64,000 bases of DNA from Amorphophallus konjac (Eukaryota > Streptophyta > Magnoliopsida > Alismatales > Araceae): the NCBI GenBank assembly GCA_022559845.1, contig CM040118.1, positions 261,477,519 through 261,541,518 on the forward strand. The letters run 5' to 3'. The notes beneath the pieces are model-generated. The model saw only the letters and a list, made by a program, of their open reading frames with translations, ran no database searches and was not told where the DNA came from. This document shows, in pieces, positions 22,287 through 33,942 of the stretch. Every line of letters starts with the position of its first letter. Position 1 is the stretch's first letter. The position numbers were made by a program, and so were the translations under genes.

Positions 22287-22379
22287 TTTAGCCTCCTTTC
22301 ATCTTCTCGCTAGGATTAGGGGCCCAACAGCCTCCTCCTAAAATACTAACCCTTTTAATATGAAATTACAGGTTGCACC

Positions 22380-23245
22380 GTGATTAGCTCGATGGTTGTG
22401 TCATTTGGACCGCTCGTCATTGCTGATCATGCCAGGTACGGATACTTGGTCCTGCCCATGAAGTTCGGTGACTTCCCGCCAGTGGTTGACTTCCCCAACT
22501 TTTGGGGGGTAGCCTTCGTCGAGCTCCTAGATGTCCAGAAGATGGAGCCGATCGCTACTGCAAAGGCGACCCCAACCGATGTTGCTGCGATGGGTTGCTA
22601 CATCCACCATATCCACTCCCGTGCTTCCCACAACAAGAAGCGCTCACCGGCTATCGGGAGGGCGGCCAGAAAGAATGTCAGCGTAATGCAGAGCCGGCTG
22701 TCGACGTCAGGCAAGTCCATTCTAATCAGAGGCGTCCGCGTATTCTTGAACGGCTAGTAGGCCAGGATTTCTCCCGATAGGGTGGCTGCAAATGTACCAG
22801 TGTCGAACTCTTTTCAAGCACTGGCTAAAGACAAGAGGGACCGTGTGAAGTTCGCATCAAGGGGAGGTTTGGCCCTGAAGGTAACCAAGTTTAAACAAGT
22901 GTGGGTGCCTAAGTGGATGCGGGCCCTAGCTGCTGCCCAACTGGAACCTATTCAAGCTGACATGTTCGATAGAAAAGAAGAAGAAGAAGAAGAAAGAATT
23001 GAGGGGCCAGCTTCGACACCTCGCAGACCACCCTTCCGGGCCTATGGCCGGTAGGTAAATGTTTATGCTTACAGCAGAAGATGCGGCAAGATGGCCGAAC
23101 AATGGTAGCTCACCAACAGGCCGCCGGCTTAACATAGGATGTCACCATCAGCACTGTGCCCCATAAACAGACAAGATGATATTACCCAGGCCGTCTGAGG
23201 ATATTTCCAGGGCCTCGGGAACACCCCTCAAGGGACACAACGGCT
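22380..23245 (+). pseudogene. N-terminal part of G1 gag region, decayed
   Basis: The first open block (22380-22757) reads GYLVLPMKFGDFPPVVDFPN and ends in TAG. A second (22782-23054) reads SNSFQALAKDKRDRVKFASR and FKQVWVPKWMRALAAAQLEP, with a GAA/AGA microsatellite at 22975-22998 encoding a Glu run. It lies between the G1 primer site and the gag core and so should be the start of G1 gag or an upstream ORF as in some Tat elements. I do not recognise a domain. The region is cut at 23250 by element C2 and resumes at 33943. Confidence 0.45.
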
Positions 23246-23250
23246 CTTGG

Positions 23251-24760
23251 TGTTGTGTCTCTCCAAGTGATTTTGATGATAACAAAACCCTGGACTTAGT
23301 TTCTGTCTCGTACCGTGTCAAAGTGATCAAGAGCAAGCTTTGAATATGTTTAAGGCCATTTTGTGTAATGGTAAAAGCTTAAATGTTTTAAGAGTTTCAA
23401 ACGCATAAACAAAGCCAGATCAAACCCAAAATGCATGGAATGAATGAGGACATGAAGCTCTTCTCATATGTATATGATTTACTGGACTAACAATCTATTT
23501 TTAGAGGATTTCCATAGTTCGGTCGACCAATGGATAGGGTTCGGTCGACCAATTTTTCCAGGGATCAGAACTCTATAAAAGTTACAGAGTTCGGTCGACC
23601 GATTGAGGATTTCGGTCGATCGAAATTGCCAGGGATGAAAAGTTACAAGTTCTTCACAGTTTGGTCGACCGACCGGAGATTTCGGCTGACCGAACCCCTC
23701 GAGGCAGTAATTATTGACTTTCAATTTCTTCAACGTGGGAAGCCCTTCTCTTTGGATTTTTTAATCCCAAAGCCACCAGACATGCCATGATTTGTGGATC
23801 TGGTTCCTAGCTTGTCCCTTGACCATCAAGTGTTATAAAAACATCTCTTTGGGAAAGAAACCCTAATCAACTCAAGGGGATCAAAGGAAGGCTATCAAAG
23901 GAGAAAAAGGTCTACATGAAGAACTCCGTGAACAGTATTTCGTCCAAGCATTCTTCATCAAATCTCAAGCATCTGAAGATCATCCTGAAGCCATTCAAGT
24001 GGAAATCAAGCTGAGAAGCAAGCTTCATCAAAGATCTTCTTCATCCACTAAGGGGGAGCTTAATTCTGAAGTTTTCATTTGTGTTTCTACTCCTATTTTC
24101 TATTGAGCTTCATATGTGTGTTCTTGTAATCTCTAAACATTTGTGTGTGTGTGTGGATCTACCCAGATCTGTGTGTGTGTGTGTGGCTTTCCTTCACATC
24201 TCTGTGTGGTTTGGTGCTTGTGCACCTTCGTGGGAGTTTTGAAATCTTTACTAGTGTCTGTGTGTGTTTTGATCTTGTAATCTTTTACAAGATAGTGTGT
24301 GAATCCTCACAAACCCAGAGGGGTGGACGTAGGTTGTCGTCGTTGCATCCGAACCACCTAAAAATCTCTGTGTCTTGTGTGGTTTGATCCTTCTCTTCTA
24401 CCCCATTCTGTGCTAGCATGCATGCATATTACTTCCCGTGATTCTGTCGTTCAGATTGAGCATATTTTATCACTTTCACACTAAATCTTTGGTATATCAA
24501 AAGGTGGGTTCGGATTGACAAGGCAATCCTTGTCAGGAAGATAACTCCTTGTGTGAGAAGAATCATCGGATTTACATCTCCACCTTAGTACCAAAGATCC
24601 GCTATGTGTGATAAATTTTGTTAGATCTAATAGTTTCTATAATAGATCTGATCTCCCTTGGTGCTATTCATTACATTTGTTTAAATCGGCTATGGTTTTT
24701 TAAAAAATTGTAATCACCCAATTCACCCCCCTCTTGGGTGTCATTGATCGCGGGACTTCA
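23251..24760 (+). repeat. C2 5' LTR
   Basis: It is 1,510 bp. It has a GTCGAC cluster at 23522-23697 in GGTCGACCGA contexts, a TATA-like TTATAAAAAC at 23833, a leader with GTGTG-linked hairpins (for example ATCTTGTAA/TTACAAGAT at about 24271-24292) and the conserved GAGGGGTGGACGTAGG ... GAACCACC module at 24317-24360. Confidence 0.92.
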
Positions 24761-24762
24761 AT

Positions 24763-24774
24763 TGGTATTAGAGC
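24763..24774 (+). other. Primer binding site of C2
   Basis: TGGTATTAGAGC, one base different from the usual TGGTATCAGAGC complementary to tRNA-Met. Confidence 0.9.
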
Positions 24775-24824
24775 TAAGGCTCTACATTTTTCAAATCTAA
24801 CGATCTAGAGTCAGATCCAGATCA

Positions 24825-26535
24825 ATGGCCAACAAAGGGATGATGCCTGAGGGTCACTCCATCCACCGTCCTCCATACTTCGATGGCTCGAATTACTCCT
24901 ATTGGAAAAATAGAATGCATATTTTTCTGAGAGCCCAAGAGTACGAGATCTGGAGGGTGGTGGATAAGGGCCCACGTGAGCTTTCCAAAGATGAAGATGA
25001 GTGGACCCTTGAGGATATTAAAAAGTCCACAACGGCTCATCTATGAAGGAACCTCCGAGGTCAAGGAGACCAAAGCCAACCTACTCGTCAGAGATTATGA
25101 GCTATTCAAAATGAAATCTGAAGAAACCATCTCTGAGATGTTCGTAAGACTGACTGAGATCACTAATGGTCTTAAGAGTCTTGGAAAGGAATACACCAAC
25201 TCTGAGCTCGTGAGGAAGGTGTTAAGATCCCTTCCACCCGCCTGGCATACAAAAGTCACAGTCATTGAGGATTCAAAGAATCTCTCCACACTCTCCTTGG
25301 ATGAGCTCATGGGGTCACTCATGACCTATGAAATAAACATCAAAAGAACTACAGAGGAGGAATCCAAGAAGAAAAAAATCATGGCCTTGAAATCCAACCA
25401 GTGTTGTGATGACTCCCAAGAAGAGGAGTCCAGAGAAGGGAGTAATGAAGAAGAAGACTTGGCTATGTTGACCCACCAAGTGAAGAAATTTTTGAGAAGA
25501 AAGAAGAATTTTCAAGAAAATTTCAGAAAGGGGCAAAGGAAACCCGTTCAAACCAAGGGCGAGCCGAGCAAGCCTAACAATGTTATTTTCTATGAATACA
25601 AGAAGCTCGGGCACATGATAGGAGAGTGCCCAGATTTGAAAAGAAAGTTCAAGAAAGAAAATTTTAAAAAGCCAAAAGTCATGGTTGCCACATGGAGCAA
25701 TGAAGAGGACAAACAGTCTGAAGAGGAGCTGCAAGAGCTTGTAGAAAGCTTGTGCCTTATGGCACATGAAGATGATTCAATTGAGGTAAATTATGATCCT
25801 GATTTTATTTCAAATGAACAATGGGAGTCAGAATATGAAAAGTTGTATACGAAATACAGGAAAATCAGATCTGAAAATTAAACTCTCAAAAAGAAAATTG
25901 AAGATTTAACACATGATGGTACTTCTGTTAAGTTTGAGAAACTGGAACAGGAATGGTACGAATTAACAAAAGAAAAAGAAAGCTTGTTACAAATAATTTC
26001 AGACACTGAAAAAAACCGAGAAGAGTTGATGTGTAAAATGTCTGAAATGAAAGAGAGCTTTGAAAATTTTAAAAATGAAGAAGAAGTTCTGAAATCCACA
26101 AATTCAAAACTTGAAAATAAGAATGTGAGCTTGAATGAAGAGGTGGCTGAATTACAGTCCACCTTATCTAGATTTGTCAAAGGCAAACAATACTTAGATA
26201 ATTTGTTGGGAGTTAAGGTTAACTTCCAGAAAGAAGGGTTGGGGTACATTCCCCAGAATAAAAAATCATTTAAGCACAAGATCAAAACTTCCTTTGTTCA
26301 TGAAAAAGACAATAACTATGCTTCATGCTGATACACAAAGCCCAAGCATGTCCAACCTAAACCACGCAAATTTCAAAGAAGGTTTTCAAATGTTAACTGC
26401 TTTCGCTGTGATAGATTTGGTCATGTTATTGCTAATTATTAGTTCAAACAAAACACTCAAAGAAATCATGTTGCTTGGACCAGAAAAAGATACGTGCAGA
26501 ATTGGAGTAACTCCTATGGACCCAAATTAGTTTGG
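24825..26535 (+). pseudogene. C2 gag pseudogene
   Basis: ATG at 24825 opens MANKGMMPEGHSIHRPPYFD then GSNYSYWKNRMHIFL, the standard SIRE-like gag start. At about 25040 the frame changes and the N-terminal part jumps from KKSTTAHL to YEGTSEVKETKANLL, so some 40 residues normally between them seem deleted. LVRKVLRSLPPAWHTKV and LSLDELMGSLMTYEI follow (gag core, UBN2/DUF4219-like). The first zinc knuckle has lost both leading Cys (FYEYKKLGHMIGECP near 25590). A coiled-coil region covers 25890-26210 with a TAA at 25879. A second knuckle, CFRCDRFGHVIANY near 26400, has lost its last Cys and is followed by TAG. Gag ends in the KLVWVPKT motif near 26530. Confidence 0.9.
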
Positions 26536-26568
26536 GTACCAAAAACAATTGCATGAGAATGTTGTTTC

Positions 26569-28011
26569 ATGCAGATATGCCTTGAAGTGAGGGGAAGCAA
26601 ATGGTACCTAAACAGCGGTTGTTCAAGGCATATGACAGGGGACAATAAGGTGTTTTCTACGCTGCAAGACAAGGATGGAGGTTCAGTTGCCGTTGGAGGA
26701 AAAGACAAAGGTAAAATCATCGGGATCGACAACATAGGTAAAACTTCTGAAACCTTAAATGAAAATGTTCTTTTGGTAAAGGGCCTGAATCATAATCTTT
26801 TGAGCATAAGTAAATTGTGTGACAAAGGCTTCAAAATTATCTTTGATGAAACTCACTGCCTTGTCATGAATACAATTTCAAATGAAATAAAGTTCATCGG
26901 AAAAAGGAACAATAATGTATACACCGTTGATCTTGACGATGTTTCATGCGATGATGTGTGTTTGGTAGCTAGCAATCTTGAAAGTGCATGGTTATGGCAC
27001 CGAAGACTAGGTCATGCTAGTTTTGGAGTGATCTCCAAATTGTCTAGACAGGATTTGGTGAATGGATTGCCAAAGTTAAAGTTTGAAAGTGATAAAATCT
27101 GTGAGGTTTGCACAAAAGGCAAGCAAACACGCATCTCTTTCAAAAATAAAAATATTGTTTCTACCTCCCGGCCTTTGGAACTGTTGCATCTTGATTTATT
27201 TGGCCCGACTAGGACATCCAGCCTAGAAGGAAAATCTTATGATTTTATGATTGTTGATGATTACTCCAGATTCACATGGATATTATTTCTAGCCAATAAA
27301 AGTGATGCATTGATGGAGTTTCAAGTATTTTGCAGGAAAATCCAGAATGACAAAGGATACCTCATCACCAAAATTCAAAGTGATCATGGTGGCGAGTTTA
27401 AAAATCATGAATTCAGCAGTTTTTGCAAGGAGAAGGGATAAACACATAACTTCTCTTCACAAAGAACGCCTCAACAAAATGGAGTAGTGGATAGGAAAAA
27501 CAGATCATTGATGGACATGGCATGGACCATGTTAAGTGAGAACTCCCTACCAAAATACTTTTGGGCTGAGGCGATAAGTACAGCATGTTACATCATCAAC
27601 AGAGCAATGGTAAGGCCCATTTTGAAGAAAACTCCATATGAGCTCTACATGGGTAAGAAACCAAACATTTCTTATCTTAAACCCTTTGGATGCCTATGCT
27701 TCATCTTGAACAATGGTAAGTCTAACCTGGGTAAGTTTGATGAAAAGAGTAACAAAGGAATCTTCCTGGGTTATGCATTAAACTCTAGAGTTTACAGACT
27801 ATTTAATAAAAGGACTTTGGTTGTTGAAGAAAGTCCTCATGTTATTTTTGATGAATCCGAATTAAAACTAACCAATCAATCTATTCCAATCTTGGATGCA
27901 GATGAAACTCCCAAACGCTCAAATGATGCTAAGGCTAAGGATGAACCAACTGAAGGGAATCCCAGCAAGGGTGAAAAGGATGAAGATCCATCAAGTGAAA
28001 CACTTCAATAA
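26569..28011 (+). pseudogene. C2 protease and integrase pseudogene
   Basis: The aspartic protease begins WYLNSGCSRHMTGD; the catalytic D of the DSG motif is N here. The integrase zinc-binding domain has WHRRLGHASFGVI and ICEVCTKGKQ (HHCC). The core domain has HLDLFGPT (first Asp) and IQSDHGGEF (second Asp). A TAA at about 27439 replaces the residue after KEKG. The frame resumes with TPQQNGVVDRKNRSLMDMA, where the catalytic Glu of GVVERKNR is Asp. The C-terminal part (PFGCLCFILN, KGIFLGYALNSR) is typical of Copia integrase. So both the protease and integrase active sites are altered as well as the frame being broken. Confidence 0.93.
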
Positions 28012-28017
28012 TAGCAA

Positions 28018-29045
28018 ATGCAACACCCTGACTTGCCCAGTTCCTCCACATTCTTGAAAGATCACCCCGCTGAAAACATTATCGGTAATCCTCAAGATGG
28101 GGTAAGAACTAGATCGTCACTAAGGCAAGTGGAAGAAGAGAACTTGATGGCGTTAATCTCACAAGAGGAGCCTACGGATGTACTAAAAGCTCTGCAAAAT
28201 GAATCTTGGATCCAGCCTATGCATGAAGAGCTGCACCAGTTCGAAAGAAATGAGGTGTGGACTCTTGTGCCGCGTCTTAAGAATCAACCCGTAATAGGAA
28301 CCCGTTGGGTTTTCAGAAACAAGTTGAAAAACACGGGAGTGGTTGTTAGGAACAAGGCCCGACGTGTAGCCAAAGGGTATAGCCAGGAAATGGGTATTGA
28401 TTTTGATGAGTCATTTGCCCGGGTTGCAATATTAGAACCAGTCCGAATTCTTTTGTCCTATGCTTGCTCGGCGAACTTCAAATTATTTCAAATGGATGTT
28501 AAATATACTTTTCTAAATGGGTACATCAAAAAGGATATTTTTGTAGAACAACCTCCAGGTTTTGAAGACCCAAAACATCCAAAGTATGTGTACAAGTTGC
28601 AGAAGGCCTTGTACGGATTGAAGCAAGCTCCAAGGGCATGGTATGAAATGCTCACCTCATTCCTGATTGAAATGGGTTCAAAAGGGGTAAGGTTGACCAA
28701 ACTCTCTTCACGAGAAAATCAAGTAAAGATATATTAGTAGTTCAAGTCTACGTTGATGATATAATCTTTGGAGCTACTAATAATGCCTTATGTGATGAGT
28801 TTGCACAGATAATATAGGGCAAATTTGAAATGAGTCTCATGGGTGAACTTACATTTTTTCTTGGGTTGAATGTGAAGCAAACGTCTGAAGGTATTTTTAT
28901 AAATCAAGCCAAGTACACTTTGGAGCTGTTAAAGAAATACGGGATGACAGAAGCAAAACCTATCTCAACTCCGATGGCCACAACCACGAAGTTAGACAAA
29001 GATGAAAATGGTAAAATAGTAGATCCCACACTGTTTTGAGGTATG
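28018..29045 (+). pseudogene. C2 reverse transcriptase pseudogene
   Basis: Copia reverse transcriptase signature segments appear in order: WIQPMHEELHQFERNEVWTL, GTRWVFRNKL, ARRVAKGYSQEMGIDF, FARVAILEPVRILL, QMDVKYTFLNGYIKKDIFVE (usual form MDVKSAFLNG), QPPGFEDP, and KLQKALYGLKQAPRAWYE. A frameshift near 28680 moves the catalytic VQVYVDDIIFG motif (about 28740-28775) into another frame, after two stops in the old one. A TAG follows near 28815, then SLMGELTFFLGLNVKQT and INQAKYTLELLKKYGM. Confidence 0.93.
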
Positions 29046-29705
29046 ATCAGATCACTACTGTACTTAACAGCATGACGTCCTGACATTCAATACAGCGTAT
29101 GTTTATGTGCTCATTTTCAGTCATGTCCTAAAGAATCTCATTTGTTAGCTGTTAAATGAATTTTTTGATATTTAATTGGCATAGTAGACTTTGGCTTGTG
29201 GTTTTTGATCGGTAGCTCATTTGATTTGATTGCATATACCGATGCGGATTATGCTAGATGTATTGTTGATCACAAAAGTACTAGTGGGTAATGTCAGTTT
29301 CTTGGTAGGTGCCTAGTTTCATGGGCTTCCAAGAAACAACATTCAGTAGCTCTCTCAACAGCGGAGGCTGAATATGTAGCCGCCGGAAGTTGTGGAGCCC
29401 AAGTACTTTGGATCAAAAATTAATTCAATGATTTGAATGTTGAAATGAATTTAGTTCCAATCTTGTGTGATAATACAAGTGCCATTAATTTATCTAAAAA
29501 TCCTGTTCAACACTCCAGGACCAAACACATTGACATTCATCATCATTTTTTGAGAGATCATGTAGGCAAGGGAGATTTTGAGTTAAAATTTGTTGACACA
29601 CACAATCAACTGGCAGACATCTTCACAAAACCCTTAAACAAGGAACAATTCAATAAAATCAGAAGAGAACTTGGCATGTGCAAGGGTGAGAGCATACATA
29701 CCTAG
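29046..29705 (+). pseudogene. C2 RNase H pseudogene
   Basis: Several stops break the first half (near 29070, 29154, 29166, 29289). The recognisable blocks are RPDIQYSVCLCA, AYTDADYARCIVDHKSTSG, ALSTAEAEYVAAGSC, a TAA near 29420, then LCDNTSAINLSKNPVQHSRT and KHIDIHHHFLRDHV, TKPLNKEQFNKIRRELGM. The pol frame ends at 29703. Confidence 0.92.
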
Positions 29706-29833
29706 GTCTGCACTAGGATGAATGTTGCATTTACATAAAAAGCCAGAAGCATGAAGGGTAGTTTGTGTGAAATGCATGCATACATTGTGTGTATTTTTTT
29801 TATTTTTGTGCATGATATCACCTTGTATGTGTG

Positions 29834-29875
<42 letters not shown>

Positions 29876-30560
29876 CTTCCTTGAAAAATTTCTAGACCAA
29901 ATACTCCTTGATAAATAAATGTGGACTAGTGACCTGGGATTCTAGGCGGTCACTGAGGGGGAGGTTCATAAACATTCCTTAAGTCAATTCATGTCAGAGG
30001 TCAACCTCACTCCTTTTCCTTCCAAAGTATAAAAAAATGAAAAGGGAGGAAAGAGATAAAAAAGAAAAGGCAAGCAAGAAAATGGAGTTCAAAAAACACA
30101 AAGGGGGAGGCATGGTGGAGTTCAAAAAAAAAAAGAGAAAGGCGGGGGGGGGGTCAACTAGTTCAGTCGACCGACCGCCCTCTGCCGGTCGACCGAAACC
30201 GGCAAATCGGGCCGGCCAACCCGCATCTGAACCCTCTTTTAAAAGGGTTCTCACCCTCATTTTTTCACTCTTTCTCCTCCATACCTCCTCCCAACATTTC
30301 CTCAAACCCTAGAACACTCCACCTCTGCATTTTACACCCAAAAAACCCATCCATCTTCCATCCGCACAAGATCGGGCTAGTTCGTCAACATTTCGGAAGC
30401 GGTCTCCGGAGTGGCTTGTACGGCTCCAAAGCTCCTTCCTCAGCCACCAGGTTGTGGCAAAGCTTTGTCCACCACCGGTTGTGTGTCCATTTGTGTTTTT
30501 CAACTCTCAAGGGAAGAGATCAATCCATTTGAGGGCTTCCACAGCGGATTTCTTATCTAG
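29706..30560 (+). other. C2 spacer between pol and extra ORF
   Basis: It contains a (TA)n microsatellite at 29838-29871, an internal purine tract GAGGGGGAGG near 29954, a purine-rich stretch at 30030-30150 and a GTCGAC pair at about 30166-30192. The last part (30240-30560) looks like an mRNA leader. No gene is supported. Confidence 0.6.
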
Positions 30561-32087
30561 ATGGTGTCTAGAAGAAGCTCTCGGCGTCTCACCCAGGGGG
30601 AGTCTAGCACTAGGAGAAATGAGGGCCAAACCCTCTCAACCACAGCGGGCAGCCCCACCTCCACGGGCACCACCGATGCGGCCACGGCCCATTCTCGACC
30701 CTCATCTGGTAGTCTTCGACGAGATGCATGAGTACTTTCTAGATTTGAGTGCCATTTTTGAAGTTTAGATTGGTTGGATAGATTTTATGACAAGGTACAC
30801 CAAATACTATCCCAACCTTGTTCAATAGTTCTATGGCAATCTCACTATGAGAAATGAGCATATGTCCACTATGGTTAAAGGAGTTCAGATTCAAATTGAT
30901 TCAGATTTATTTGCACGGGCTCTAAGAGTTTTGGCTGAGGGTGCCGACATGGTTTTTGGTCATGGCCTTATTGAGGACATTTTTATCCTCATGACGTGTA
31001 ATGAATACGTGCATGGATTCAGCAATCTAATCACGCTGAATTCCAACTATTTCCCTCCACTGCAGCGTATTTTGCATCACATATTTACTACTATTATCTA
31101 CCCAAAAGTAGGAAGCCGTAATGAGGTCATAGACTGTTTTGTCATGTGATAAATGGAGTGACTATCAATATGGGTCATCTTATAACAGATTTGATTGGCT
31201 CATGCCGTACACAAAGGAGAAGATCTCTACCTTATGCATCCCAACTGATAGGAGTATTTATTCATGCTTGAATCCAATTGGCTGATGAGGTATTTATTGA
31301 ATTGAGACAATGTGATATCTACAACAAACACAAGATGTCTACAGATTTCGAGTATTATTGGGGTCCCGATGGAGAGCTCATAAGAGATGTGAGAATGTAT
31401 GGAGAAGACCCTAACAATGAGGAAGCCGAGGAGCAACAACAACAAGAGGTTCAGGCACCACTCCCACCTCCAGCTCAGCCCGAGAAGCAGCGACCTTCTC
31501 CACCGCATGTAGATCAAGACATGCCACCGCCTCCACAGTTTTATCATGGGGAATCCTCTGCTCAGGGTGCTGGACAGCCCACTTAGGGAGACTATGAGGC
31601 TTTTGATAGGCATATTTTAGGCTTAGAAACACATTTGGATACCTTTGGAGGGCAGCTCTCTGACCTTGGGAATCGATTTGACACATCCCTTGGCCGGCTC
31701 TACACATCCCTTGGCCGGCTTGACACTTTCATGGACACAATGACTGGTCGGATGGATACCTTCTCCCACACCTTGGACACCCTTTCTACCCACGTGGCCT
31801 CTCTCACCACAAGCTACAAGGATACTCACCAAGCTTTTTGGACTACCAATCTCTCACTTCTTCACATTGATCATCTTTTGCACTCTTTTGAAAGCCGTCT
31901 TCCTCCATCTCCACCTCCTCCTACTGCTGCCTCTGAGGATGAGGATGATGCTTCTGATGATGATGATGACGACGGGACTCCGGATCACCCTGCTCAATTG
32001 CTGTTCTTTCCTCCCCTAGTGTCCCTTTTCGTCCACTGCTCTTGTATCCCCCTCCATCTTTTGATGATGCCAAAGGGGGGGAAGTAG
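30561..32087 (+). pseudogene. C2 extra 3' ORF with plant transposon-protein-like domain
   Basis: ATG at 30561 gives MVSRRSSRRLTQGESSTRR. A frameshift near 30630 leads into PPRAPPMRPRPILDPHLV and DEMHEYFLDLSAIFEV, then two TAG stops. The blocks YYPNLVQ, FYGNLTMRNEH and LQRILHHIFTTIIYPKVGSR resemble the 'putative plant transposon protein' (Transposase_32-type) domain often found in the extra ORF of SIRE-like elements. TGA at 31147 and a change of frame lead to a Pro/Gln-rich segment (31420-31560), then a repeated coiled-coil-like part with LGRLYTSLGRLDTFMDTMTG, and an acidic run near 31935. The frame ends at 32085, inside an internal purine tract. The function of this ORF family is unknown. Confidence 0.7.
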
Positions 32088-32442
32088 ATAGTTAGGCTTA
32101 TATATGTTATGCTTGATGTATGTCTGCATGTGTGTTTGCCATTTGGCATTTGCATTCCATATGTGAGTCTTGCATTCAATCTGTCTAGTCACGTCGTGTC
32201 AGTCCATATGGCAATGTCAATGTAATATGTACTCCGAACTTCAATGAATGAAATGCACTTGGTATTGGCACACATATTGGTCTTATCTTCTTCCAAACAA
32301 ATTGGGTGCATATGAATGAATGAAATGGATTTGGATGAATGAAATGAATCTAATTTGCTTGACGGATTGGTTTTTGGTTACTGCCCTTAATCCAGTCTAA
32401 CGGCACGCTAATGTACTTTCTTTCTAGAGTTTTGTCATCATC

Positions 32443-32456
32443 AAAAAGGGGGATAT
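32443..32456 (+). other. Polypurine tract of C2
   Basis: AAAAAGGGGGATAT directly before the 3' LTR. A second tract, GATGCCAAAGGGGGGGAAG, lies about 380 bp upstream at the end of the extra ORF. Confidence 0.88.
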
Positions 32457-33937
32457 TGTTGAGTCTCTCCAAGTGATTTTTGATGATAACAAAACCCTAT
32501 ACTTAGTTTCCGTCTCATGCCATGTCAAAGTGATCAAGAACAAGCTTTGAATGTGTTTAAGGGCATTTTGTGTAATGGTAAAAGCTCAAATGTTTTAAGA
32601 TTTCCAAATGCATAAACAAAGCCATATCAAACCCAAAATGTATGGAATGAATGAGGACATGAAAATCTTGTCATATTGGATATGATTTACTGGGCTAACA
32701 ATTTATTTTTATAGGATTTCCAGAGTTCGGTCGACCAATGGACAAGGTTTGGTCGACCAATTTTTTCAGGGATCAGAACTCTATAAAAGTTACAGAGTTC
32801 GGTCGACCGATTTGGATTTCGGTCGACTGAAATTGCCAGGGATGAAAAGTTATAGGTTCTTCACAGTCCGGTCGACCGACCGGACATTTCGGTCGACTGA
32901 ACCCCTCAAGGCAGCAATTGTTGACTTTCAATTTCTTCAACGTGGGAAGCCCTTCTCTTTGGATTTTTTAATCCCAAAGCCACCAGACATGCTATGATTT
33001 GTGGATCTAGTTCCTGGCTTGTCCCTTGACCATTCAAGTGTTATAAAAACATCTCTTTGGGAAAGAAATCCTAATCAACTCAAGGGGATCAAAGGAAGGC
33101 TATCAAAGGAGAAAAAGGGCTACAGGAAGAACTACGTGAACAGTGTTTCGTCCAAGCATTCTTCATCAAATCTAAAGCATTTGAAGATCATCCCAAAGCC
33201 ATTCAAGTGGAAATCAAGCTGAGAAGCAAGCTTCATCAAAGATCTTCCTCATCCACTAAGGGGGAGCTTAAATATGAAGTTTTGATTTGTGTTTCTACTC
33301 CTATTTTCTATTGAGCTTCAAGTGTGTGTTCTTGTAATCTCTAAACATCTGTGTGTGTGTGGCTTTCCTTCACATCTCTGTGTGGTTTGGTGCTTGTGCA
33401 CCTTCGTGGGAGTTTTGAACTCTTCACGTGTGTGTGTGTGTGTTTTGATCTTGTAATCTTTTACAAGATAGTGTGTGAATCCTCATAAATCGTAAAGGGT
33501 GGACGTAGGTTGCCGTCGTTGCATCCAAACCACCTAAAAATGTATGTGTCTTGTGTGGTTTGATCCTTCTCTTCTACCCAATTCTGTGCCAGCATGCATG
33601 CATATTACTTCTCGTGATTCTGTCGTTCAGATCGAGCATATTTTATCACTTTCACACTCAATCCTTGGTATATCAAAAGGTGGGTTCGGATTGACAAGGC
33701 AATCCTTTTCAAATAGATAACACATTGCGTGAGAAGAATCTTCGAATTTACATCTCCGCCTTAGTACCAAAGATCCGATGTGTGTGACAGATTTTGTTAG
33801 ATCCAATAGTTTCTATAATAGATCAGATCTCCCTTGATGCTATTCATTACATTTGTTTAAATCAGCTAAGGTTTTTAAAAAAATTGTAATCACCTAATTC
33901 ACCCCCCCTCTTGGGTGTCATTGATTGCGGGACTTTA
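32457..33937 (+). repeat. C2 3' LTR
   Basis: It is 1,481 bp. GTCGAC cluster at 32730-32895, TATA-like TTATAAAAAC at 33041, GTGTG-linked hairpins at 33350-33480, conserved module at 33495-33536. TSD CTTGG follows at 33938. Length differences from the 5' LTR are mainly in GT microsatellites. Confidence 0.92.
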
Positions 33938-33942
33938 CTTGG

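Larger units (their letters stand above)
23251..33937 (+). mobile_element. Full-length SIRE-like Copia element C2
   Basis: LTRs are at 23251-24760 and 32457-33937, starting TGTTG and ending GGGACTTCA or GGGACTTTA. The TSD is CTTGG (23246-23250 and 33938-33942). A tRNA-Met type primer site and a polypurine tract are in place. The order gag, protease, integrase, reverse transcriptase, RNase H, extra 3' ORF is that of SIRE/Maximus elements. Every coding block is damaged, so the element is dead as a protein source. LTR divergence looks larger than in C3, suggesting greater age (not computed). Confidence 0.95.

Noticed and set aside
25315..26285. Minus-strand frames of 135 and 150 residues
   Set aside because: Shadows of the C2 gag coiled-coil region, which has clear gag motifs on the plus strand.
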